This document shows, piece by piece, positions 1 through 12,481 of a DNA stretch of 64,000 nucleotides. Every line of letters starts with the position of its first letter. The first letter of the stretch is position 1. The position numbers were made by a program, and so were the translations under genes. The stretch comes from Erpobdella octoculata (lineage: Eukaryota; Annelida; Clitellata; Hirudinida; Erpobdellidae), in contig OZ022241.1 in NCBI GenBank assembly GCA_963978895.1, positions 17,759,064 through 17,823,063 on the forward strand. Reading direction: 5' to 3'. A model generated the notes under the pieces. It worked only from the letters and a program-made list of their open reading frames with translations, was not told where the DNA came from and did not search any database.

Positions 1-190
1 GGACTGCCGCAAAAGTGTTCTTATTCGGTCTGCAGAGTGCAGAGAAGAAATCATCAGATTGCGAATTGAAGGAATTCAGGCATGCAAGAAGATCATTATT
101 TTCTGTAAATCGTGCGTTCAGCTTAGACAAAATGCGATCGATGCAGGCATACAAAATCTGTGACCTATCTCGTTGCATTTTGAACGGTTC
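1..190 (-). pseudogene. hAT-like transposase fragment at window edge
   Basis: Read on the - strand, the first 180 bases stay open and give a peptide containing RDRSQILYACIDRIL and LNARFTENNDLL. This resembles the helical middle part of hAT/ZMYM-type transposases, where a conserved basic patch is followed by an L..RF.EN stretch. No start or stop is visible and the frame runs off the window. The assignment rests on a short resemblance and could be wrong. Confidence 0.35.
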
Positions 191-640
191 ATAACTTTTT
201 AAACACTTCTCCATCTCGATGTGGGCCTTCTAGCTTACTAGTTTCTATAGCATCTCTTCTCTTTTTTATTCTCTATTGACAGCCTACTGGCCAGGCTATG
301 AATAACGCTGACCATTTTTATGACCGGGACGGCATTTTTTCTACATATGGCCGCATCTTATAATTACAAAAGCTTCTGCTTTTTTCTTCACAAATCTCAC
401 TAAAAACACCGAAAAAACATCCCACAGGGGCCCATATATAATAACTATTGGTTTACATAAAAGTCCGGAGCCCAGTCCCCCTAAATGATGTCCCTGAGTT
501 TTGAAAGTAACAGTCTAAAAGGTGCCCATATATTAACCATGGCCCACTTAAAAATTAGGAGCCTACATAAAAGTCAGGAAAGGCTATTTAACAGTCAGGG
601 AAGGGCCAGTCAAAAATTAGGAAAAGGCCAGTAAAATGTT
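191..640. other. Non-coding stretch with short degenerate repeats
   Basis: No plausible gene is visible. From about 400 to 640 a short imperfect unit resembling 'acataaaagtcaggaaagg' recurs with 'ggccca' blocks, giving a degenerate tandem pattern. The stretch ends at TTAA (641-644), where a duplicated block also found at 9346 begins. Confidence 0.4.
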
Positions 641-924
641 AAGAGGGCCCCATTAAGTGCAGGGAACCAATTTAGTGTGGTGGCTCACGTGAAAACGGGT
701 GGGAGCCACTTAAGTATATAAAGTGTATATACTGGTCATTTTGCCCGTCCCAAGGACGGATATTTTAAAAATAAATTAGGACATTGCATACATTTTTTGG
801 ATTATTATACGTTTTCTTAATTCTTTTGTTATTTATTTATTTATGTAATTATTTATTTATTTATTTATGTATTTAATAATTAATTTATTTATTTATTGCT
901 TCATTTATTTATTACTAGCGGGGG

Positions 925-1665
<741 letters not shown>

Positions 1666-1669
1666 TTTA

Positions 1670-2482
1670 CTAGCGGAGATACCCGGCGTTGCCCGGGTTT
1701 TTTTAGAGGTTTTTCTAATGTTTGTCTCTTTCTCTCCCGTTCCCTTTCCCACCTGCTTTCCCACTCCTGTTCGGTTTCCCTTTTTTGGTCGTTTTCCCGC
1801 TGCCGGTCGCTTTCCCGCTCCCGGTCGCTTTCCCGCTCCCGGTCGTTTTTCCGTTCCCGGTCGCTGTCCCGCTCCCGCTCACGTTTGCTCTCCCATTCCC
1901 GCTCACGCTTGCTTTTCCGTTTCCGCTCGCTGTTCGTTCCGGGTCGCTTTCCCGTGTCCATAAGAGACAAATTAACCCACAAACATTCATATATATATAT
2001 ATAGTCTTAGCAAATCTATTTTACATTTTATAGGCTAACAGAAGTTATGAAAGAATGGAAAAGAGAAAATGAGCGTGAACGGGAACGGGAGAGCAACCGT
2101 GACCGGGAATGGGAGAGCAAGCATGACCGGTAACGGGAGAGCAAGCGTGAGCGGGAACGGGAAAGCGACTAGGAACGAGAAAGCGACCGAGAACGGGAAA
2201 GCGACCGGGAACGGGAATGCGACCGGGAACGCGGAAAGCGACCGGGAACGCGGAAAGCGACTGGAATCGGGAGAGCAAGCTTGGAAGGAAACGCGAGCAA
2301 GAGAGAAAATCGATAACAAAACTTCTGAGCGGGAAAGGGACCAGGAGCTGGAAAACGACCGAGAGCGGAAAAGCGACCGGGAACGCGACAAAAACGGGAA
2401 AGTGGAGAAGGAAACGGGAGCGAGAGAGACAAACATTAGAAAAACCTCTAAAAACCCCGGGCAACGCCGGGTAACCTCGCTA

Positions 2483-2483
<1 letters not shown>
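1670..2483. mobile_element. Two-ended Helitron unit (3' termini at both sides), copy 1
   Basis: A left arm (1670-2003) on the - strand and a right arm (about 2040-2483) on the + strand are joined through their inner ends by 'cttagcaaatctattttaca'. Both outer ends are Helitron 3' termini: a hairpin ACCCGG-loop-CCGGGT, then 7-8 nt, then CTAG. The flanks are A at 1669 and T at 2484. Both arms contain GC-rich 12-bp repeats resembling 'gggaaagcgacc'. The same unit occurs in reverse orientation at 25896-26680, with different flanks. Confidence 0.75.
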
Positions 2484-2532
<49 letters not shown>

Positions 2533-2570
2533 TGTCAGAATTGGGATACAAGAATGGTTTTGAAATCATT

Positions 2571-2634
<64 letters not shown>

Positions 2635-2638
<4 letters not shown>

Positions 2639-2939
2639 CCCGCTCGCTCACCCGCTCATTTTGTGACGGATTTCAAATTTTTTTTCTTTATATTTGATTC
2701 CCCTTGACTCTCAAGGTTGTGTGAAAATTTCATTACGATCGGATGAATGGTGTAGCAATGCATGGATAACATACCTATATACATACATACATACATACAT
2801 ACATACATACATACATACATACATACATACATACATACATACATACATACATACATACATACATACATACATACATACATACATACATACATACATACAT
2901 ACATACATACATACAAACATTCGTTTTTATATATATAGA
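2635..2939 (-). mobile_element. Helitron family 2, second 5' half with (CATA)n
   Basis: This repeats the 1355-1665 body almost exactly and contains a (CATA)n tract at 2773-2915. It ends at 2939 as TC on the - strand, forming the 5' terminus of the 915-2939 insertion. Short (TA)n tracts at 2484-2530 and 2574-2634 separate it from the two-ended unit. Confidence 0.7.
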
Positions 2940-3007
2940 TTATATATAAATTGATATGCCATAGATCATAATGATCGTCACACAAACACGTCTTACACAG
3001 ACATGGG

Positions 3008-3122
<115 letters not shown>

Positions 3123-3262
3123 ATGCCTTAAATATTGTTGGAAAGCAATTTTAGTATAATTTAATTTTGATAATTTTATCTAATATAATAATAATAATAA
3201 TAATAATAATAACATATCATTATTATTACTGTTTTTCTAAACTAAATTACCAAGTTTCAAAA

Positions 3263-3602
3263 ATGATTCATTGCTTCCATCATCCTCTGTCGTTAAAGAT
3301 GTCTTGTGCAGATTTTATTTTATCTAACTTCAAGGAAGTCATTCTCGAATTATCTTATGAAAAGAAATGCTTTTCTTTCAAAGTTGAAGATTGTGTGAAA
3401 TTACCATCACATGTTTTTAAAGAACTTATTTTAAGAAGTCACAAAATGGAATGGAACTACATCCAGAGTATATAATTCCATGTTATTTAAAGTTTAGCTG
3501 CTATCAAGAATTAATACTTAGAGCTGTTGATGTACAAACTAATTTTCAGCCTATAAAATCCCTTTTGAACAAAGGAAATCTTACTCATTTTTTGTTCACT
3601 GA
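3263..3602 (+). pseudogene. ZER1/ZYG11-like gene, truncated duplicate
   Basis: This duplicates the first 110 or so codons of the gene at 9876-11560, starting at the same ATG. It has its own frameshift near 3450, so the frame changes at 'cacaaaatggaatgg'. It keeps the CCCTTTT spelling at the place where the longer copy has lost one C. It is cut off at 3602, where a Helitron 5' end follows. It is therefore a dead fragment of a substrate-receptor-like protein. Confidence 0.75.
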
Positions 3603-3643
3603 GCTAGTCATTCAGTCAGGACATGTTCTTTTATATATATAGA
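3603..3643 (-). mobile_element. Remnant of a Helitron family 1 5' end
   Basis: Forty bases read TCTATATATATAAAAGAAC on the - strand, identical to the 5' end of the family 1 copies that follow. It directly abuts the CTAG of the next copy. Confidence 0.7.
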
Positions 3644-5234
3644 CTAGCAGTGCCCGTAGCGGCTTCGCTCGCATGAAATTAGAGAGTTTGAACCGTGCAT
3701 CCATAGTAGAGATCAATTTTTTAGGTCTCGGCTCGGCCCGTCGACAACTTAGCCCAGCCCGTTTTAAAAACCTAAACTCCTGGCCCGAAACAGCCCGTTT
3801 GAATTAGGCCCGGCCCATTCTTACAGGCCTAGAAGTTCTATATACTTGATGAAAAACTTCGGCGCATCCCACCTTGACTTCAGGTTTGGCCCGGCCCAAC
3901 TGAAGACCCTAAAATCACTTAAATATCTATATACTTGGTGAAACACCTCGGCCCGTCCCACTTTGATTTAAGGTTTGGCCTGGCCCGTGTGAAGACTCTA
4001 AAACAACGGCTTGGCCCAACCGGTGATAAACTGGACTTAGCTACTTTTAACCGGCACAAAACTTCAAAATACTAATTTTTACATTTGTAGCACTTACAGT
4101 TTTTGAGTAGCAGTTATTTTGAAATCAAATAACCCTTATTTCCACCCCACATTTGAGGTCCTGGATACCAAATTTTTAAAAAATGTTGAAACACTTATAT
4201 CATTATTTTTTGAGTAAATACTAAATACTAATTTTGACATCTGTAGCATTCACAGTTTTTGAGTAGCAGTTACTTTAAAAACTAAAGAAACCTTTTTCCA
4301 CCCCACATTTGAGATCATGAAAACCAAAATTTCATATATCCTTATTTTTAGAGTAGAAACTAAATACTAATTTTTACTTTTGTAGCATTTACAGTTTTTG
4401 AGTAGCAGTTACTTTAAACACCAAGTAACCCAATTTTCCACCCCACCTTTGAGGTCCTGAAAACCAAATTTTCAAAAAATAGTGAAACACGTATATCATT
4501 ATTTTTAGAGTAGAAACTAAATACTATTTTTTACTTTTGTAGCATTTACAGTTTTTGAGTATCAGTTACTTTAAAAACCAAGTAATCCTATTGTCCAGCC
4601 CAAATTTAAGGTCCTGGAAACCAAATTTATAAAAAAAATGGTGAAACACGTATATCTTTATTTTTAGAATAGAAACTAAATACTAATTTTTAAATCTGTG
4701 GTATTTACAGTTTTTGAGTAGCAGTTACTTTAAAAAACAAATAACCCTATTTTCCACCCCACATTTGAAGTCCTGGAAATCAAATTTTCAAAAAATGCTA
4801 AAACACGTATTTCATTATTTTTGGAGTAGAAACTAAATACTAATTTTTACTCCTGTAGCATTAACAGATTTTGAGTAGAAGCTACTTTAAAAACCAAATA
4901 ACCCAATTTTCCAACCCACATTTGAGGTCCGGGAAACCGAATTTTCAAAAAATGGTGAAACACGTATCTTTTTATTTTTCAAAAAGAATCCAAATTTCAA
5001 AATCTCCTCATTTTTGGTTTTCGAGATATACATTGCCTCAGAAAAAAGTTTGTTTTCCAGTTTTTTCCCCTCAGGAGCAAAATTTTCAAAAATCCTTTCT
5101 TAGCGGATGTTTACGCTATAAAAGTAATATAAGTTCCAAATTTCACGTTTCTAGGATGAGGCGTTTGAGCTCGGCGTTGATTATCAGTCAGTCATCTGTC
5201 AGTCAGTCAGGACATGTTCTTTTATATTTATAGA
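3644..5234 (-). mobile_element. Helitron family 1, tandem copy 1
   Basis: On the - strand the copy starts TC-TATAAATATAAAAGAACA at 5234. It ends with the hairpin AGCG-AAGC-CGCT, ten bases, and CTAG at 3644. The interior is built of diverged units of roughly 150-190 bp (recurring 'gtagcagttactttaaaaac' and 'ggtgaaacacgtatatc'), plus a GC-rich block near the 3' end with repeated 'ggcccg' words. No protein is encoded. The small open frames at 4871 and 5264 recur in every copy only because the repeat does. Confidence 0.8.
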
Positions 5235-6663
5235 CTAGCAGTGCCCGTAGCGGCTTCGCTCGCATGAAATTAGAGAATTTGAACCGTGCATCCATAAGTG
5301 TCGGCTCGGCCCGTCGACAACTTGGCCCAGCCCGTTTCAAAACCAAAATTCCTGGCCCGGCACGGCCGTCTAATTTGGGCCCGGTCCGTTTTTACAGGCC
5401 TAGAAATTCTATATACTTGATGAAAAACTTCGCCCGTCTCACCTTGACTTCAGGTTTGGCCCGGCTCGTCTGAGGACCCTAAAATCACTAAAATGTCTAT
5501 ATGCTTAGTGAAAAACTTCGGCCCGTACCACCTTGATTTAAAGTTTAGCCTGGCCCGTAAAAAACCCTAAAATAACGGCTTAGCCCGACCGGTGATAAAC
5601 TGGACTCAGCTACTTTTAACCAGCACAAAACCTCAAAATACTAAGTTTTACATCTGTAATGCTTGCAGTTGTTGAGTAGCAGTTATTTTAAAATCAAATA
5701 ACCCTTATTTTGACCCCACATTTGAAGTCATGGAAACCAAAGTTTTAAAAAAATGGTGAAACACGTATATCTTTTTGTTTGAGTAGATACTAAGTATTAA
5801 TTTTTACATCTGTAGCAATTACAGTTGTTGAGTAGCAGTTACTTTAAAAACCAAATAACCCTATTTTCCACCCTACATTTGAAGTTCTGGAAACCAAATT
5901 TTCAAAAAATGGTGAAACACGTATATCATTATTTTTAGAGTAGAAACTAAATACTAATTTTTACTTTTGTAGCATTCACAGTTTTTGAGTAGCAGCTACT
6001 TTAAAAACCAAGTAATCCTATTGTCCACCCCACATTTAAGGTCCTGGAAACCAAATTTGTAAAAAATGGTGAAACACGTATATCTTTATTTTTAGAATAG
6101 AAACTAAATACTAATTCTGTGGTATTTACAGTTTTCGAGTAGCAGTTACTTTAAAAACAAATAGCCCTATTTTCCACCTCACATTTGAAGTCCTGGAAAC
6201 TAAATTTTCAAAAAATGCTATAACACGTATTTCATTGTTTTTGGAGTAGAAACTAAATACAAATTTTTACTCCTGTAGCATTCACAGTTTTTGAGTAGCA
6301 GCTACTTTAAAAACCCAATAACCCAATTTTCCAACCCACATTTGAGGTCCGGGAAACCGAATTTTCAAAAAATGGTGAAACAAGTATCTTTTTATTTTTC
6401 AAGAAGAATCCATATACCAAATTTCAAAATCTCCTCATTTTTGGTTTTCGAGATATACATTGTTTTAGAAAAAAAGTTTGTTTTCCAGTTTCTTCCCCTC
6501 AAGAGCAAAATTTTCAAAAATCTTTTCTTAGTGGATGCTTACGCAATAAAAGTAATATAAGTTCCAAATTTCACGTTCCTAGGATGAGGCGTTGGAGCTC
6601 GGCGTTGATTATCAGTCAGTCAGTCAGTCAGTCAGTCAGGACAAGTTCTTTTATATATTTAGA
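5235..6663 (-). mobile_element. Helitron family 1, tandem copy 2
   Basis: The CTAG of this copy (5235-5238) follows the 5' TC of copy 1 (5233-5234 on +) with no base between them. The structure is the same as in copy 1, but about 160 bp shorter in the internal repeats. Near the 5' end there is a (CAGT)n stretch at 6613-6640. Confidence 0.8.
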
Positions 6664-8224
6664 CTAGCAGTGCCCGTAGCGGCTTCGCTCGCATGAAATT
6701 AGAGAGTTTGAACCGTGCATCCATAGTAGAGATCATTTTTTAAAGTCTCGGCTCGGCCCGTCGACAAATTAGCCCAGTCCGTTTTAAAAACCCAAACTCC
6801 TGGCCCGGCACAGCATGTCTGAATTAGGCCCGGCCCATTTTTACAGGCCTAGAAGTTCTATATATTTGATGAAAAACTTCGGCCCGTCCCACCTTGACCT
6901 CAGGTTTGGCCCGGCCAAACTGAAGACCCTAAAATCACTAAAATATCTATATACTTGGTGAAAAACCTCGACCCGTCCCACTTTGATTTAAGGTTTGGCA
7001 TGGCTCGTGTGAAGACTCTAAAATAACGGCTTGGCCCGGCCGATGATAAACTGGACTTAGCTACTTTTAACAGGCACAAAACTTCAAAATACTAATTTTT
7101 ACATTTGTAGCACTTACAGTTTGTGAGTAGCAGTTATTTTGAAATCAAATAACCTTTATTTCCACCCCACATTTGAGGTCCTGGAAACCAAATTTTCAAA
7201 AAATGCTAAAACACGTATTTCATTATTTTTGGAGTAGAAACTAAATACTAATTTTGACATCTGTAGCATTAACAATTTTTAAGTAGCAGCTACTTTAAAA
7301 ACCAAATAACCCAAAAAATGATGAAACACGTATATCTTTTTTTTTGAGTAGATACTAAGTATTAATTTTTACATCTGTGGCAATTACAGTTGTTGAGTAG
7401 CAGTTACTTTAAAAACCATATAACCCTATTTTCCACCCCACATTTGGAGTCCTGGAAACCAAATTTTCAAAAAATTGTGAAACCCGTATATCATTATTTT
7501 TAGAGTAGAAACTAATTACTAATTTTTACTTTTGTAGCATTAACAGTTTTTGAGTAAAAGCCACTGTAAAAACCGAATAACCCAATTTTCCAACCCACAT
7601 TTGAGGTCCGGGAAACCAAATTTGTAAAAAATGGTGAAACGTATATCTTTATTTTTAGAAAAGAAACTAAATAATAATTTTTACATCTGTGGTATTTACT
7701 GTTTTTGAGTAGCAGTTACTATAAAAGACAATTAGCCCTATTTTCCACCCCACATTTGAAGTCCTGGAAACCAAATTTTCAAAAAATGCTAAAACACGTA
7801 TTTCATTATTTTTGGAGTAGAAACTAAATATTAATTTTTACTCCTGTAGCATTAACAGTTTTTGAGTAGAAGCTACTTTAAAAACCGAATAACCCAATTT
7901 TCCAACCCACATTTGAGGTCCGGGAAACCGAATTTTCAAAAAATGGTGAAACACGTATCTTTTTATTTTTCAAAAAGAATCTATATACCAAATTTCAAAA
8001 TCTCCTCATTTTTGGTTTTCGAGATATACATTGTTTTAGAAAAAAGTTTGTTTTCCAGTTTTTTCCCCTCAGGAGCAAAATTTTCAAAAATCCTTTCTTA
8101 GCGGATGTTTACGCTATAAAAGTAATATAAGTTCCAAATTTCACGTTCCTAGGATGAGGCATTTGAGCTCGGCGTTGATTATCAGTCAGTCATCAGTCAG
8201 TCAGTCAGGACATGTTCTTTTATA
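6664..8224 (-). mobile_element. Helitron family 1, tandem copy 3 (5' end truncated)
   Basis: It is joined directly to copy 2 (CTAG at 6664-6667). The body resembles the others but some internal repeat units are shuffled. The 5' end stops within 'catgttcttttata' at about 8224, where piggyBac-derived sequence begins. Confidence 0.75.
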
Positions 8225-9345
8225 CGCACAGTGCCAGTGCCACCAATACCCATTTCTTTCAGTTTGTTAAGAAGCCGAATGTTAGTAAAAAAAATTATAG
8301 AAAAACAACTGATAATTTGCAGGTGGTAATTCTAAAATTAAATCCAATATTACCGACCCCCCCAGACCCAATGATGAATCAGTTTTCACACGAAAAGTTG
8401 TGGGTACGTGACGACGTAATCGTGGCAAGTCTTTTTTTATCCACTTTCGCGCAATGGGAGTAAGATGAGCTTTTTGTTTCCTTGATTTTTTAGCTGGTGG
8501 AGGCACCTCTGCTTCAGATTCTGAGCTCTCGTCATTCCAGAAAGTAACAAAGTTTTCAAAGATTTTAACCGTTGCTGTTGATTCAGGTTCGAGCTGTTTT
8601 CGAGACAGGTTTTCGTAGTTACCACCATCATCTTCATCACCGCTATCTCCGTCACTACAATTTGCATCAACAGGAGGTCCAATGTAGATATTTGCTTGAA
8701 CTGCCTGTTGAAGTAAATCATCATCAGATTCCAATATGGATAAAACTTCATGCAACTTAAATCGATGTTGGGATGTAGAAGCAGACCTATAATATAAATA
8801 TAAATAATAATAACTATTAAATGTAATTTATAAAATGCATAATGATAAAGAACAAGTTGAAAGTTAAAATAATGCAATTATATCAAGAATAAAACTATAT
8901 GACCTCGATAAAACAATTATAACTTATAAGTCTCTTGAGCAAATTACACCCCCCTCTCGTGCCTAGCGTCCCAAAAAATGGGACGCTAGTAAATAGTGAA
9001 ATTTGCTAAAACCGTACATTTAGAAAAAAATAAAAAATACCGATTTCTTCTTTAGATAGAAATAAACAAAATTACAAAATCATATTTTAAAAAATAATAA
9101 TATTAATTTAGCAATCTTACCTTGAATGAGAGTCCATTTCGAAAAAGCAAATTTTACGGAACACGCGAAAACAACAGCAAATAAATTTCCAAAAGACTAT
9201 TTTAGACCTCAAAAACCGTAGATATATTTACACATAAGCCAACTATATAAAATTATTAACTTTTTTATTTATTATGACCACTATTTTAAAAGTTACACTT
9301 ATTTAAAGAGATGTACCACTTTTTGGGACGCTAGGCACTAATGGG
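8225..9345 (-). mobile_element. piggyBac transposon relic, internally deleted
   Basis: The right end reads CCCATTAGTGCCTAGCGTCC on the - strand and abuts TTAA (9346-9349), the target of piggyBac elements. A related copy of the terminal motif lies inside at 8962-8992. A transposase fragment is encoded on the - strand. The other terminus is absent; the element stops at a Helitron 5' end. The duplicated locus at 641 has the same TTAA without the element. Confidence 0.75.
8228..8798 (-). pseudogene. piggyBac (PGBD-like) transposase fragment
   Basis: From a possible splice acceptor near 8790 the frame reads LHEVLSILESDDD, then an acidic stretch with DGDSGDEDDGG, then NLSRKQL and a lysine-rich patch. 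This is the usual layout of the N-terminal part of piggyBac-derived proteins. After a stop at 8282, another frame gives LLNKLKEMGIGGTGTVR, which resembles a segment from the middle of the DDD transposase domain. The catalytic aspartates between these parts are missing, so the gene is internally deleted and inactive. Confidence 0.75.
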
Positions 9346-9675
9346 TTAAGAGGGACCCACTTAAGTGCAGGGAACCAATTTAGTGTGGTGGCTCACGTGA
9401 AAACGGAGGTGGGAGCCACTTAAGTATATAAAGTGTATATACTGGTGGTTTTGCCCGTCCCAAGGACGGATGTTTTAAAGATACGATAAACATTGCATAC
9501 ATTTTTTGGATTATTATAAGCTTATTAATTATTTTTTTATTTATTTATGTATTTAATAATTAAATTATTTATTTATTGCTTTATTTATTTATTATATATA
9601 AATTGATATGCCATTGATCATAATGATCGTCACACAAAAACGTCTTACACAGACATGGGCTATTATATATGTATA

Positions 9676-9754
<79 letters not shown>

Positions 9755-9875
9755 ATGCTTAAATATTGTTGGAAAGCAATTTTAGTATAATTTAATTTTG
9801 ATTATTATATCTAATATAATAATAACATATCATTATTATTACTGTTTTTCTAAACTAAATTACCAAGTTTCAAAA
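9346..9875. repeat. Segmental duplication, copy 2, upstream part
   Basis: This matches 641-914 joined to 2940-3262. It contains the CCGTCC-TTG-GGACGG hairpin (9460-9480), AT-rich TATT repeats, a (TA)n tract at 9668-9752 and the promoter-proximal sequence of the ZER1-like gene. Uninterrupted 'atttatttattatatataaattg' here is the empty site for the Helitron complex at 915-2939. Confidence 0.8.
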
Positions 9876-11560
9876 ATGATTCATTGCTTCCATCATCCTC
9901 TGTCGTTAAAGATGTCTTGTGCAGATTTTATTTTATTTAACTTCAAGGAAGTCATTTTCGAATTATCTTATGAAAAGAAATGCTCTTCTTTCAAAGTTAA
10001 AGATTGTGTGAAATTACCATCACACGTTTTTAAAGAACTAATTTTAAGAAGTCAAAAAATAGGAATGGAACTACATCCAGAGTATATAATTCCATGTTGT
10101 TTAAAGTTTAGCTGCTATCAAGAATTAGTACTTAGAGCTGTTAATGTACAAACTAATTTTCAGCCTATAAAATCCTTTTGAACAAAGGAAATCTTACTCA
10201 TTTTTTGTTCACTGAGGAAAAAAAGTCATTTCAATTGATAATTTTGATTATTCAATTTTCCAAAAATCCATTTTGGTCTTTGAACTTGGAAAAATTAGAG
10301 TTAGATGTCAATTGCTCATATATCACAAATTATTACAAAAATGATATGAAAAACAAATGGCCAACCTGGTTGTGCCCTAAATTAGTCCAACTTTTTTTGC
10401 GTTGTTATTGCGATCAGGAATTCAACACTGAAAAGGATCTCATTGATATTCTAAACATTCAATTTCCTTATAAAAATTTGAAAACTTTATGTTTATTTGG
10501 TTGCAGTACAGCAACAAAAACTATATGCAAGTCTTCCCAATTTGTTAGTCTCAAAACATTGACTATAAAATCCACTGCTGATGAATCATTGGAAGCATTG
10601 GAAGCATTGGTTGATTCGATATCACGTCTTCCTAATTTAATCTGCCTGGACATAAGTGATAACCACTGTTTTAGATTAATAAATAACAAGAATCTGCAGT
10701 TAATTTACGAAATGATAGATAAATTACCTAATTTGGTTTCTTTAGATTTAAGTAATTGTGTAAGTATGTTCGAAGAACCTGTTCAGTGGACTCATTCAAG
10801 AAATTTTCAGCATTTAGGGCTGTGTTTCAACTTTCCTAGTAAGAGATTCAAACATGCTTTCAACAAAAACACCAAAGTTGGAAATAACTTCAACTTTCAC
10901 ACAATCGATGGAATTGAAGCGTCAATGAAAAGCGTTTTCTGGAACATTGAAAAGTTTAGATTAGTCCTCATTAATTTGTTAAAGTTTGCCGAAAAGAAAG
11001 AACATCACACAAGCATAGGAACAAAACTTCCAATAATTACTGAATTAATGTTCCAAGGATTATATTATTGCTATTTCCCTCCCGGCCTTGGAAAATTTTC
11101 AGTTTTTTTAGAATTATTTTGTACTTTATCTGAAATAGGCCAAAAAAATAGTGAACTGGAAAAGTTTATAAAAGTGATATTGAATTCCAGAAACAGTTGC
11201 AAGTGGATAGCTGAGCTGATCTCACAACTTCTGAAAAATGTGCTATGGAAAGAATTATTACTGTCAAATTACAACTGGATTTCAATAATTTTGTCACAAG
11301 ATCAATTATCTTTTGATCACATGGTCCAACATCTAATAATGGCATATGAGAAATATTACAAATTTACAAAGAGGATCATTCCAGAAGCTGATGATATCTT
11401 GAGATTTGTTCAATCAAAAGCACCACAGTGTCCACAGTCGACTAAAAACCTAGTAAACAAATTTTCAGAAAGACATGAAAAATTGAAAAAAGGAATTGAT
11501 AGACTGGAATTATTAACTCCCATGTATGGAAAACTCAATTATAGATTAAAAAGAAATTAA
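9876..11560 (+). pseudogene. ZER1/ZYG11-like leucine-rich-repeat protein, one frameshift
   Basis: ZER1/ZYG11 proteins are CUL2 ubiquitin-ligase receptors that recognise glycine N-degrons. Starting from ATG at 9876 (a second Met follows 13 codons in), the N-terminus MSCADFIL.NF resembles the family start. It is followed by leucine-rich segments such as LKTLCLFGCS, LPNLICLDIS and LPNLVSLDLS, then a LGL..FP and I.A stretch as in ZER1. Loss of one C near 10167 shifts the frame and introduces a stop; the second frame (10178-11560) is open for 460 codons. There are no introns and the C-terminal armadillo part of ZER1 is missing. It may be a decayed retrocopy or lineage-specific paralogue. Confidence 0.6.
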
Positions 11561-12481
11561 TACCTATTAGTCATAAGCAATTTTTTGTTATATTTATGCT
11601 AGCATAATTATATAACTTTTTTTTTTTTACTTGATCCTGTAATAAACTTGAAAAATAAAAAAATCAACTGGAAAGAATACATAAGAATTACATAAATGAA
11701 TTATTTGAAATAATAAATCATAAAATTATTTTAATAATTTAAGACTTGGCGCATTTCATAGCTCTTCTTTTTGTGTGTATTTCTATATATGTCAATTTTG
11801 AAGGATTATCACTAATAATAATAATAATATTATTATTATTACTAAACAGAGCCCATCGAAAATGATGGATCTTTTTAAGTGTCATCATATATCATTTTGA
11901 GATTGCAGCACCACTTAGCAGCATTACGCGAAGTTATAACATACATACACACAGATATCATATAAAAAAATATATACAATTTTTGAGTGGTCAGAAATTA
12001 TGTATGTTGATGTCTCTTACAACATCACAGTTCTAATAAACAGGTTTTTTTTAATCACAAACCATACACAGACCGATAATCAAGAAGTCGTTCAAGCAGC
12101 TCTCCCACTGATTGGACGAAATTCATACCAACATCCTGCCAGCCTGAAACAGTCTTTAATCTCTTCATCATTCTGCAAGCGATTGATTCATAAAATTCAA
12201 ATTCAAAAGCTCGTTTCATACAAAAATCACTTCAGAATAGGAAAAACAAATCGACACGAAACCCGTCTAAGTTACATTCAAATAAAGGTAAAGGCTACCA
12301 TCTTGACACATGTTACGTTCAATATTAACACTCAATGTTATTTTAATGTTAGTAGATTAGTGATTTAACACCATTACCGTGTGAGCCACCAACACAAATC
12401 TAACCACAACGGCATCACTTACATCACAGTAAAAACTTCTCTACAATGAAAAGTTTACAGTTCCATTACTTATTTTTCTTT
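11561..12481. other. No gene recognised
   Basis: AT-rich sequence with a short (ATA/TTA) palindrome at 11815-11842 and a 122-codon open frame at 12000-12368 without recognisable features. Nothing here can be supported as a gene. Confidence 0.4.

Noticed and set aside
4871..8101. Recurrent small proteins beginning MSRSYFKN or MSSSYFKN (also at 15045 and 53107)
   Set aside because: They recur because the Helitron repeat does. Frames differ in length between copies, with no conserved protein signature.
3644..8224. CRISPR-like array because of regularly spaced short repeats
   Set aside because: The repeats are diverged, variable in spacing and part of Helitron bodies in an animal genome.
12000..12368. 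122-codon frame
   Set aside because: No recognised motif, AT-rich, no supporting splice or promoter signal.
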